64,000 nt of DNA, from contig JADJNY010000009.1 of the NCBI GenBank assembly GCA_016714045.1, forward strand, positions 62,001 to 126,000. Direction: 5' to 3'. A program made the translations under genes and the position numbers. This DNA comes from Planctomycetota bacterium (GTDB taxonomy: Bacteria; Planctomycetota; UBA1135; GCA-002686595). Within the stretch, counting starts at the first letter, position 1. Every line of letters begins with the position of its first letter. The notes beneath the pieces were generated by a model. The model had not been told where the DNA came from, did not search any database, and worked only from the letters and a program-made list of their open reading frames with translations. Shown piece by piece: positions 34,252 through 42,441 of this stretch.

Positions 34252-36099
34252 TCAGCGGCCCTTGATGTCGGCCTGCTTCACCGCGTCCGCGGTGTACTTG
34301 ACGAGCTCGTACTTGAGGAAGTCGTCCCTGAGCAGGTCGACGTGCCGCGGGTCGGACAAGTTCAGCGAGCGGCTCGGCGGCGTGCGCTTGTTGACGCGCG
34401 TCACGTAGTAGCCGAGCTGCGTCTTGAACGGACCGGCGACGGAGTTCTCGGGCTGCTCGAAGAACAGATGGTCGGTGACGGAGAAGCCGTTCACCCAGTG
34501 CTTGTACTTGTTTTCGGCGAGCACGCCCTCGAGGTCGTGACGGTAGCGGAGCCCGAAGCGCCCCTTCTTCTTCATCGAGTACTCGGAGTAGGGCTTGCCC
34601 TGCTGCGGCTGGGGCGGGTCCCAGAACTCGCTGTTGTCGTTCATCAGGTCGGTCCAGAAGCGGTAGGGCTCGGTCGCGGGGTTCGCGGGCTTGTACTCCT
34701 TGCCCTGCGCCTGCGCTTCGGCCGCTTCCTTCTGCTGCTGCGCCCACGCTTCGTCGTTGGCGCGCGCCTTGGCGACCAGCTCCTCGCCCTTCTTCTTGGC
34801 CCAGGTCCAGCCGTCCGGCTTCCACTTGTACTTCGGGATGTCGAACGCGGCGACGAGGATGACCTCGGGGTCGACCTGGCCGAGGCCCATGATCTTGACC
34901 GCCTTGTCGTAGTGCGCGCGGAGCGCCGGGTTCAGGTCACCGGCGGGGCCTGGATCGAGCTGCGGCTTCATCAGGTCCTTGAAGCCGGCCATCAGACACT
35001 CGTACTCGAGGAACGTCTCCGTCGAGGGGAAGTACTGCGTGTGCTGCGCGAGGATGTCGAGGTTCAGGTACGTGCCCTCGAGGCTCTTCAGCTTGTCCTG
35101 CAGCACCTTCTCGCGCTCCTCCTTGGTCGGGAGGTGGCCGTCCTTCTGGAGACGGTCGAGCGTCGCGTAGTAGGCGACGTAGTAGCTCTTGGCCTCTTCG
35201 ATCTCCTGCGGCGTGACGGAGGGCGCGATCTGGTTCCACACGTCGTCCGTCGTGACCGTGAGCTCAGGCTGCCTGTCCCCGTTGACGTCGGCGGTGAGCA
35301 CGAGCGCAGAGGGCAGGCCCGAGAAGCTCGTCTTGAAGTCGATGAGGCCGAACATCGCGTCACGCACGATCTGGCGCATCATCGTCGAGTAGATCTGGTC
35401 CTCGGGCGGGAAGTCGCCGCCGTGCTCTTCCTGCCACTTGCGACGCATCTCGTAGCTCTGCTTCGCGTCGTCGACGAGCGTCGGGCCCGAGTCCGCGAGC
35501 ACGGCTTCCGTCGTCACGATCGGCCATTCCTCCGGGTTCGGCGGGAGGAACACGCGGTCGAACTGGATCGTCTGGCGGAGCTGGAACTTGTACCAGTCGC
35601 TCGAACGGTAGGCGCGGCTGATCTCCGCCTCGGTCTCGAGGATCGGGTACTTCTTCTTGAAGTCGGTCACCGTGCGGTCGTACTCGCGCTGCACGTCGTC
35701 ATCGGTCGCGATGAGATCCTGCTTCAGCGCCGCGTACTGGCGCGCGGTCTCCTCCGCGATGAACGTCTTGCGCTCGTCGGGGGACTTGAACGGCTTCTCC
35801 CGCTCGACCTCGGAGGCGCGCTGCTGCGCGATCTCGTCGGCGCGCCGCTTGAACTCCTCGTCGATGATCAGGTTGATGCGGTACGACTCGAGCATCGCCC
35901 GGCAGGGACCGTAGATGATCCACTGCTTGATCTCGCTGTCCGTGATGCGCCGGCCGTTCACGTAGAGGGGCGCACCGAAGATCGACTTGCCGTCGTCGGC
36001 CACCGCGGGCGGGCCGGAGGTGTCTCCCTGCGGCGCGGTCCATGCGGCGGGCGCCGACGCGGGGAGCGAGAGGCTCAGGGAGAGAACGAGGGAGAGCAT
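34252..36099 (-). CDS. Secreted SurA/PpiC-like protein
   Basis: 615 residues with a signal peptide (MLSLVLSLSLSLPASAPAAW). The N-terminal helices resemble SurA-type chaperones: a short strand (PLYVNGRRITDSEIKQWIIY), then long charged helices (INLIIDEEFKRRADEIAQQR). The C-terminal end (SVAGPFKTQLGYYVTRVNKR) matches the terminal strand of parvulin domains. The body is longer than usual for the family and has a Gln/Ala-rich helix. A role in envelope protein folding is inferred from this resemblance, and catalytic residues are not clear. It is divergent from the propeller gene at 36471. Confidence 0.65.
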   Translation of the reverse strand: MLSLVLSLSLSLPASAPAAWTAPQGDTSGPPAVADDGKSIFGAPLYVNGRRITDSEIKQWIIYGPCRAMLESYRINLIIDEEFKRRADEIAQQRASEVEREKPFKSPDERKTFIAEETARQYAALKQDLIATDDDVQREYDRTVTDFKKKYPILETEAEISRAYRSSDWYKFQLRQTIQFDRVFLPPNPEEWPIVTTEAVLADSGPTLVDDAKQSYEMRRKWQEEHGGDFPPEDQIYSTMMRQIVRDAMFGLIDFKTSFSGLPSALVLTADVNGDRQPELTVTTDDVWNQIAPSVTPQEIEEAKSYYVAYYATLDRLQKDGHLPTKEEREKVLQDKLKSLEGTYLNLDILAQHTQYFPSTETFLEYECLMAGFKDLMKPQLDPGPAGDLNPALRAHYDKAVKIMGLGQVDPEVILVAAFDIPKYKWKPDGWTWAKKKGEELVAKARANDEAWAQQQKEAAEAQAQGKEYKPANPATEPYRFWTDLMNDNSEFWDPPQPQQGKPYSEYSMKKKGRFGLRYRHDLEGVLAENKYKHWVNGFSVTDHLFFEQPENSVAGPFKTQLGYYVTRVNKRTPPSRSLNLSDPRHVDLLRDDFLKYELVKYTADAVKQADIKGR

Positions 36100-36470
36100 G
36101 AGCGGAGGTCCTTGCGATGGGGTCGACCGGTCGGAGGTCGCGGACGATGCCGTCGTCGCGCGTCCCCCCGAGACGAGAGCCCGCGGGAGGAAAATCGGGC
36201 GACCAGGGTACGGGGCAGGGTCGCTCCGGGTTAACGGATTTTTTCGGGGACGGAGGGTTGGACTCTGGAGCCCCTCCCGAGGTTCCTTCCGTTCGGCGGC
36301 GAAGAGCCCCGCGGGAGCCTCCTCTCGTCTCCTTATAAGGCTGCGCGGCGCGCCCGTCCGGCCTGCGGCCGGGCGCGGGCGCTAGGATGGCACCGTCCCC
36401 GGCTCGCTCCGCTCCGCGCGGACGCGGAGACCGCGGGCCAGGGATCGGACTCCTCGGAGGCGCGCCGCGC
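36100..36470. other. 371-bp divergent intergenic region, promoter-like features
   Basis: No gene is seen. It has a T6 tract (36239-36244, within GGATTTTTTCGG) and a 10-bp palindrome CCTTATAAGG at 36331-36340 whose TATAAG core resembles a -10 box for the plus-strand gene. No clear -35 box is evident. Confidence 0.35.
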
Positions 36471-38288
36471 ATGACCCGTTCGCTCGCCAGGATCGCAGGG
36501 AGCTGCGCGCTCGCGTGCGTTGCGCCCGTTGCGCGCGCGCAGCTCGTCGAGGACTGGCGCGTCCACCACGACCTCGAGCCCATGGCGCTCGACGTCGGGC
36601 AGGTCTGCGCGGCGGGACCGAACGGCGAGCTCTACGTCGCAGGCTCGACGCGCCTCCCGTTCGCACAGTGGCTCGACACGCAGGTCGTGCGGCTCGACCC
36701 GAGCGGAGCGCTCGTGTGGCGGCGCGTCTACTCGGGCGACGTCGCGGACGACGCGCCGCAAGCGATCGTGGTCGACCCGTCCGATGGTTCCGTGCTCGTC
36801 GCGGTCCATCGGCAGATCGACCATCCGACGAACGACGTGACGCTGCTCAAGTACGACTCGAGCGGCAACCTGCTCTGGTCGGCGGTCTACGACGGGCCGG
36901 CGCACGACCGCGACTTCCTCGGCGGCCGACGGATCGCGCTCGACGCCGCGCACCGCGTGTACGTGCCGATGAACTCGACCGGCGTCGTCACGGTCGGGAA
37001 CGCAGGTCTCGACGCGGTGCTCGCGTGCTTCGCGGCCGACGGCTCGCTCCAGTGGGAGCAGCGCTTCGACGGCGCGGGGCACGTGAACGATCTCGTGAAC
37101 GACGTGGCGATCGACGGCGCGCGCGTGATCCTGTGCGGCGTCAGCGACCAAGGCGGCTCCGCGACGAGCAAGCTCCTCGTGCGCGCGTTCGCGCTCGACG
37201 GGACGCCGCTGTGGACGCACGAATCGAGCGCGCCGTCGACGTTCCTCGCCGGCGACCGCGTCGCGTTCGACCTCGCGGGCGAGGTCTACGTCTCCGGCCG
37301 CGCCGTCGACACGTGGTTCACGACGGACGCGCGGCTCTGGTCGTTCGACGCGGGCGGCGCGCTGCGCTGGTCGCGCGCGCTCGGGTCGAGCTCCGTCATC
37401 GGCTCGGTCGAGCTCGCGCTCGACGGCTACGGAGGCGTGGGCCTCGCGACGACGCAGCAGGACGAAACGAACGGCGTGCTCGTCGCGTCGTTCGGCACGG
37501 ACGGCGCGCCGCGGTGGACGGCGGCGTGGGACGATCCGGTCACGGAGGACTTCCTCTCCGCGCTCGCAGTCGACGCGCAGGGACAGCTCACGCTCGCGGT
37601 CGCGAACGGGACGCCGGACCGCTTCACGCTGCTCTCCTTCGCGCGCGGCGGAGCGCTGACCGCGACGCTGCCCGTGACCGGAGCGCAAGGCGCGTGGATC
37701 GCGGACAGCCTCTCGCTCCCGCCGTCGACCGTGGTCTTGTGCGGCTCCGTCGCGGAGAACGGCGCGCCGTCCGAGGCGCTCTTCGTGATGCGCGTGCACG
37801 CGCCCTACTCCGTCTTCTGCGTCGGCGACGGCAGCGAAGGCGCGTGCCCGTGCGGCAACGCGAGCGCGCTCCTCGAGCAGAGCGGCTGCGCGAACTCGAC
37901 GGGTCGCGGCGCGCGCCTGGAAGGATCGGGAAGCCCGAGCCTCGCGAACGACGTGGCGCGGTTGACGGCGAGCCACCTCCCCGCGTCGACGACGTGCATC
38001 CTGCTGCAGGGCGACACGCGCATCGACGCCGTGCCGTTCGGCGACGGACTGCGGTGCCTCGGCGGCGCGCTGCGACGGCTCTACGTGCGCGCGGCGAGCT
38101 CGGGCACGCTCACCCTGCCCGCCGCGACCGACCCGAGCCTGTCCGAGCACGCGCAGGCGGTCGGCGACCCGCTGCAGCCCGGCTCGACGCGCTCCTACCA
38201 GCTCTACTACCGCAACGCGGCGCCGAGCTTCTGCCCGCCGGAGACGTTCAACGTGACGAATGCGGTGAGCGCGGAATGGGGTGCGTGA
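36471..38288 (+). CDS. Secreted PQQ-like beta-propeller protein with six-Cys C-terminal domain
   Basis: 605 residues. The ATG at 36471 opens a signal peptide (MTRSLARIAGSCALACVAPV, then ARAQ). About eight propeller blades follow with W-x-x-x-Y/F-D/G and A-x-D-x-x-G-x-V/L patterns (for example YDSSGNLLWSAVYDGPA, FAADGSLQWEQRFDGAG). The last ~165 residues are the domain shared with the two genes at the window start: CVGDGS, CPCGN, GCANS, LLQGD, FGDGLRC, YQLYYRNA, FC, FNVTNA. GGAGG lies ~10 nt upstream. Exported; substrate unknown. Confidence 0.82.
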   Translation: MTRSLARIAGSCALACVAPVARAQLVEDWRVHHDLEPMALDVGQVCAAGPNGELYVAGSTRLPFAQWLDTQVVRLDPSGALVWRRVYSGDVADDAPQAIVVDPSDGSVLVAVHRQIDHPTNDVTLLKYDSSGNLLWSAVYDGPAHDRDFLGGRRIALDAAHRVYVPMNSTGVVTVGNAGLDAVLACFAADGSLQWEQRFDGAGHVNDLVNDVAIDGARVILCGVSDQGGSATSKLLVRAFALDGTPLWTHESSAPSTFLAGDRVAFDLAGEVYVSGRAVDTWFTTDARLWSFDAGGALRWSRALGSSSVIGSVELALDGYGGVGLATTQQDETNGVLVASFGTDGAPRWTAAWDDPVTEDFLSALAVDAQGQLTLAVANGTPDRFTLLSFARGGALTATLPVTGAQGAWIADSLSLPPSTVVLCGSVAENGAPSEALFVMRVHAPYSVFCVGDGSEGACPCGNASALLEQSGCANSTGRGARLEGSGSPSLANDVARLTASHLPASTTCILLQGDTRIDAVPFGDGLRCLGGALRRLYVRAASSGTLTLPAATDPSLSEHAQAVGDPLQPGSTRSYQLYYRNAAPSFCPPETFNVTNAVSAEWGA

Positions 38289-38537
38289 GCGCCCCAGCCG
38301 CCTGCGCGCGGGCCGCTGATGGAGCGGACGACACGTCCCCCCTTCGATCGCGCGCCCGGGCTCGAAGCAAGGACCCGTGCGGGACTCGTACCGCTCCGCG
38401 CTGCCGCGCGTAGGATGAAGGACCCAGCTTCGACCGGGTTGAGCGCGCTCCGAGGGCGGACGATAGGCAGGCCCCTTTTCCCCAGCGCTCCCCCGCCCCG
38501 TCGTTCGAGGTCTCCCGTGACGTCCCGCTCCAAGACG

Positions 38538-39236
38538 ATGCTCTACACCCCGCGCACGATCGCGCTGATCAGCGAGCTCTTCCACCCGCCGCTGCAACCG
38601 GATCCGGCGCCGATCCAGAAGCTCCACAACCGGATGTTCCAGGGCACGGAGCCCGCGTATTCGAGCTTCGCCGTCACGCCCGCGGGCGCCGTCCTGTCGA
38701 ACCCCGTCCACCAGCCGGGCGCATCGTCCTTCGCCGCGTTCTTCGCTGACCGCTTCCAGTTCCGCGAGGAGCTCTCGAGCCTGACCTACGACGGCTTCGC
38801 GACGCGCGTGCGCGAGATCAGCGAACAGGTCTGCCAGCTCCGCAACATCCAGGTCTTCACCGCCCACCAGGTGACGATCCGCACGCTGATCAACCCGCGC
38901 CACTTCAAGGACAGCCGCGCCTTCTTGAAGCAGGGCATGTTCGGCTTCGACGACGAGGTCGACGCGTTCGAGCGCGACCCGCAGCTCTACGGGATCCGCC
39001 TCGTGTTCCCCGCGGGAGCGGGTCAGCCCGGCGCGTACTCGCTGCGCGTCGAGTCGTTCAACAACGACATCCGCTCGATCTACATCGAGAACCAGGGCAC
39101 GTTCGGCCCGGTGCTCGTCGAGAGCGGGCTCGCGACGATCGAGCAGAACATCCTCGACGCGTATCGCTTCGTGACGGAAAAGACGGTGCGCTTCGTGTCG
39201 CACTTCGACGCGCCGACGCAGGCGGAAGAGGCGTAG
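38538..39236 (+). CDS. Hypothetical cytoplasmic protein
   Basis: 232 residues from the ATG at 38538; a GTG at 38517 is an alternative. There is no signal peptide or membrane helix. It has mixed alpha/beta content with distinctive segments (MLYTPRTIALISELFHPPLQ, FADRFQFREELSSLTYDGFA, LRVESFNNDIRSIYIENQGT). Codon use is typical of the window and coding looks certain. I do not recognise the family. It lies 249 bp downstream of the propeller gene and 71 bp upstream of a membrane-anchored protein, all on the plus strand. Confidence 0.65.
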   Translation: MLYTPRTIALISELFHPPLQPDPAPIQKLHNRMFQGTEPAYSSFAVTPAGAVLSNPVHQPGASSFAAFFADRFQFREELSSLTYDGFATRVREISEQVCQLRNIQVFTAHQVTIRTLINPRHFKDSRAFLKQGMFGFDDEVDAFERDPQLYGIRLVFPAGAGQPGAYSLRVESFNNDIRSIYIENQGTFGPVLVESGLATIEQNILDAYRFVTEKTVRFVSHFDAPTQAEEA

Positions 39237-39307
39237 CGGGGCGCGGCCAGGCCCCGCGCTGGACTCGGCGGACGATGGAGTGCGATGCTCGCCCGCGCAG
39301 CACCCCG

Positions 39308-40978
39308 ATGAAGAAGCGCGCCCTGCTCGCCGTCGTCGCGGTCGTGCTCCTCGCGGGCGTGTGGCTCCTGCGATTCCTCGCGACGAGCGCGGACACCGCC
39401 CTGGACGTCGGATCCGCGCCGCCATCCGTCGCCACGGACTCGCGCACGACGCGCGCGCTCGATGCGGAGGATGTCTCGAGCGACCGAACGGCTCCCGTTC
39501 GCGAGGTCCCCGCGCGCGCAATCGCTCCGCGCGACCGTGGTGCGGCGACCGTGCGCGTCCTCGGCTGCGACGGACGACCGCTCGCCGTCAGCGAGGTCGC
39601 GTTCGTGGGCGATGCGCGTACCGAGCGAGCGTTCACGGACGAGGAGGGGAGACTCACGCTACAGGGGTGGGTCGTGGACGACCCGAGCGGCGTGCGCCTC
39701 TTCCATCGCGGGCGCCCGATCGAGCGCACGTGGGAGGTTCTCCCGGTCTGGCGCGTCAGGCCGGCGCTCCGCGGACGCATCACCGCGCCGGTGAATGCCT
39801 CATGGATCGCGCAGGCGCGCGTCGTGCTCGTGCCCGAGGCGTGGCGCGTGCGCGTGCGGCAGTCGCCCCGGCTCTTGCTCGACGAACCGTCGTTCGTACG
39901 CCCGACGATCTCGTCGGCGGGCGAGTTCGAGCTGTGCACGATCGAGCCGGGGACCTGGAGGGTGCTCGCCGCGTGCGCGGACGCGATCGCCGCACCCGTC
40001 GAGGTCGAAGTCTCGGACGACCACGTGGCAGAGGTCGAGCTGTGTCTACGACCGGCCGCGGGGTTTGCGGCGCGGCTGCGCGATCCACGCGGCGACGCGC
40101 CGCGGCTCACGGAGCGCGCGTGGGCGATGAACACCTGGACTCAGACAGACTTGCCCGTGGGGCTCGTCGTAGCGAACTGGCATGCCGAGACGGATGGACT
40201 CGCGCTGGGGCTGCTCGGCGGCATGAACCCCGAGCTCGCGGGCGCGCGCACGGGCGAGTTCTTGTGGATGTTCGCCGGGGACACCGCGATTGCTGCAGGG
40301 ACGAAGACCTCCTTCGAGGCACATGCCGCGGGCTACCCCGCGCTCACTGCCGAGCTCAAGCTCGTCCCGCCCGGAGCGCTGCGCGAGTTCCGCGACCTCG
40401 TGCTCGAACGCTTCGAGGCCGAGGGCGCGCTCGTCGTGCGCATCGCGCACGGAGCGCGCTGCGCGATGCCGGAGACCCTCGATGACGCTCCGCTGCGCCT
40501 CCAACTCCACAACCTCGACGATCCGCGCGTCGAGACGTTCCAGCTCGTGCTCGACGGCGCGAAGGAGGAGCAGCGCATCGAAGGCCTGCCCGCCGGTCGC
40601 TACCAGGCGCTCGGCGTCGAGCTCTGCGCCGCACTGCTCCCGAGCTCCGCCCCGCGCGAGATCCTGATCCAGAAGGGCGGCACCGCGCGCCTCGAGCTCG
40701 AGGCCGGTTCGACGGGGTGCATCGTGCTCCTGCCGGAAACGGAGCAAGGAAAGGCCTGGGACGGCCCGCTCCACGTGACGATCCGCGGCGAGCGCACGCC
40801 GCGTGGGCAGGTCGTCCAGTCGGTCGCGTTCGGCGGTCCACCGTACTCGCTCCCGTTCCAACCGCCCGGCGCGTTCGTCGCGGACGTCACGGCGCAGGAG
40901 CTCGACGCGCGCGCGCGGGTGGAAACGACGTGCACCGCCGGCCAAGCCGTAGAGGCCAGGTTCCAGCTTGCTCCCTGA
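39308..40978 (+). CDS. Membrane-anchored protein with carboxypeptidase-regulatory-like beta-sandwich domains
   Basis: 556 residues. An N-terminal signal-anchor (MKKRALLAVVAVVLLAGVWL) precedes a polar linker. Repeated beta-sandwich units follow, with V-L-G-C-D-G-R-P-L, F-T-D-E-E-G-R-L-T-L and I-E-P-G-T-W-R-V-L-A motifs. These are weaker versions of the CarboxypepD_reg units in the genes at 20304, 31201 and the sigma fusions. There is no sigma region and no catalytic motif. The ATG at 39308 gives the anchor at the extreme N-terminus. Followed by a hairpin terminator. Function unknown. Confidence 0.7.
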   Translation: MKKRALLAVVAVVLLAGVWLLRFLATSADTALDVGSAPPSVATDSRTTRALDAEDVSSDRTAPVREVPARAIAPRDRGAATVRVLGCDGRPLAVSEVAFVGDARTERAFTDEEGRLTLQGWVVDDPSGVRLFHRGRPIERTWEVLPVWRVRPALRGRITAPVNASWIAQARVVLVPEAWRVRVRQSPRLLLDEPSFVRPTISSAGEFELCTIEPGTWRVLAACADAIAAPVEVEVSDDHVAEVELCLRPAAGFAARLRDPRGDAPRLTERAWAMNTWTQTDLPVGLVVANWHAETDGLALGLLGGMNPELAGARTGEFLWMFAGDTAIAAGTKTSFEAHAAGYPALTAELKLVPPGALREFRDLVLERFEAEGALVVRIAHGARCAMPETLDDAPLRLQLHNLDDPRVETFQLVLDGAKEEQRIEGLPAGRYQALGVELCAALLPSSAPREILIQKGGTARLELEAGSTGCIVLLPETEQGKAWDGPLHVTIRGERTPRGQVVQSVAFGGPPYSLPFQPPGAFVADVTAQELDARARVETTCTAGQAVEARFQLAP

Positions 40979-40987
40979 CCCGGGCCC

Positions 40988-41007
40988 CTCCGGGACCCGT
41001 CCCGGAG
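40988..41007. terminator. Hairpin downstream of the 39308 gene
   Basis: CTCCGGGA-CCCG-TCCCGGAG, an 8-bp perfect stem 9 bp after the stop codon. There is no T tract. Confidence 0.5.
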
Positions 41008-41075
41008 AACCGAAGCGAGCTCAAATATCTATAGCACAAGGACTTGGGACCCAGGTACCTTGCGGCGCACGTTCC

Positions 41076-41121
41076 GACCAAAATGCGATACATCGCGTTT
41101 TGGTCGCGACCGAAATACGAT
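41076..41121. promoter_or_regulatory. Operator-like inverted and direct repeats before the DUF4143 ATPase
   Basis: ACCAAAATGCGAT (41077-41089) and ATCGCGTTTTGGT (41092-41104) pair at 12 of 13 positions. A third, directly repeated copy GACCGAAATACGAT (41108-41121) runs into the ATG at 41120. The preceding AAATATCTATAG (41023-41034) is unusually AT-rich and may hold a -10 element. This suggests autoregulation or binding by the encoded protein. Confidence 0.6.
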
Positions 41122-42346
41122 GAACCTTCGAATGGCCGGCACGTCGCACCACCCTCGCGTCTACTCCGAAGTCCTCCGAAGACACTTGGCCGAGGACGCG
41201 CAGATGGCCTTCGTCTCCGGGCCGAGGCAGGTCGGCAAGACGACCGTCTGCGAGGAGTTCGCGGACCCAGGCGCCTACCTCAACTGGGATCGCGACAGGG
41301 ACCGAAACGTCCTCCGCCGCGGGCAGGAGTCGGTCGCCCAGCACGTGGGGCTGGACCGGTCACGCACGAAGCCGGCGGTCGTCGTGCTCGACGAGGTTCA
41401 TCGGTACGGGCGCTGGAAGCACCTTCTCAAGGGCCTCTACGACGCGCACAAACGCGACGCCCGCTTCATCGTGACCGGCAGCTCGCGTCTCGATGTCTTC
41501 CAGCGGGGCGGCGACAGCCTGATGGGGCGCTACTTCCTCTACCGGATGCATCCGCTGGGCGTGGCCGAGCTCGTCCATCCCACCGTGCCCGAACAGCCCA
41601 TTCGCCCTCCCGGGCGGATCGCCGATGCGGACTGGACCGCGCTCCTCGAGCACGGCGGCTTCCCCGAGCCCTTCCTGCGGCGGACGGCGGCGTTCACGCG
41701 CCGCTGGCGGTCGCTGCGCATGGTGCAACTCGTGCGCGAGGACTTGCGCGACCTGACGCGCGTCCAGGAGCTCGAACGCATAGAGATGCTCGCTCTCCTC
41801 CTCCTCGAGCGCTCAGGCGGCCAGCTTTCGTTTGCGTCGCTCGCGAACGACCTCCACGTGAGCCCCGACACGGCGAAGCGCTGGGTGCGGCTCCTCGCGA
41901 ACCTGCACCACGGGTTCCTCGTGCGGCCCTGGTTCAAGAACGTGGCTCGGTCGCTCCGGAAAGAGCCGCGTTGGTACTCCCTCGATTGGACCGCCGTCGA
42001 CGACGAAGGCCGGCGCGCAGAGACGCTCGTCGCGGCGCACCTGAAGAAGGCCGTCGATGGATGGACCGATCTCGGCCTCGGCGCGTTCGACCTCTTCTAC
42101 CTACGCGACAAGGACGGGCACGAGGTCGATTTCGTCGTCGTGAAGGACAAGCGGCCGTGGTTCCTCGTCGAAGTCAAGCTCGGCGAGGATCGACTCGCCG
42201 CGGACGTCCACCGCTTTCACGAAGTGCTTGGAACCCAACACGCCTTTCAGGTCGTGCTCGGGCTTCCCTACGAGGACGTCGACGTCTTTGCCGATGACCG
42301 TCCCCGCGTCGTGCCGGCGCGCACGCTGCTCTCGCAGCTCTACTGA
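41120..42346 (+). CDS. AAA-family ATPase with DUF4143 domain
   Basis: 408 residues. Walker A is VSGPRQVGKTTV (residues ~32-42) and Walker B VVVLDEVHRYGRWKHLL. FIVTGSSRLD is sensor-like. A winged-helix-like segment follows (LSFASLANDLHVSPDTAKRW). The C-terminal DUF4143 part has EVDFVVVKDKRPWFLVEVKL, which resembles the E-VDF-x(n)-E-x-K arrangement of PD-(D/E)XK folds. The family is widespread in bacteria and archaea, horizontally mobile and of unknown function. The upstream DNA is AT-richer than the window average, and repeat motifs overlap the start, so recent acquisition is possible. Confidence 0.9.
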   Translation: MNLRMAGTSHHPRVYSEVLRRHLAEDAQMAFVSGPRQVGKTTVCEEFADPGAYLNWDRDRDRNVLRRGQESVAQHVGLDRSRTKPAVVVLDEVHRYGRWKHLLKGLYDAHKRDARFIVTGSSRLDVFQRGGDSLMGRYFLYRMHPLGVAELVHPTVPEQPIRPPGRIADADWTALLEHGGFPEPFLRRTAAFTRRWRSLRMVQLVREDLRDLTRVQELERIEMLALLLLERSGGQLSFASLANDLHVSPDTAKRWVRLLANLHHGFLVRPWFKNVARSLRKEPRWYSLDWTAVDDEGRRAETLVAAHLKKAVDGWTDLGLGAFDLFYLRDKDGHEVDFVVVKDKRPWFLVEVKLGEDRLAADVHRFHEVLGTQHAFQVVLGLPYEDVDVFADDRPRVVPARTLLSQLY

Positions 42347-42441
42347 CGACCGCCTGATTTCGGCGAGAATCCCGAGGTCTCGGCGCCGCGTCGTCCGCCC
42401 CTCCGCGCGGCGCGCAGCCCGCGCCGAGGCTGGACGCGCCG

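Noticed and set aside
31250..34825. Giant minus-strand frame across the ABC exporter and lipoprotein
   Set aside because: It is in a different frame from both real genes, has no domain, and only Arg/Ala-rich sequence.
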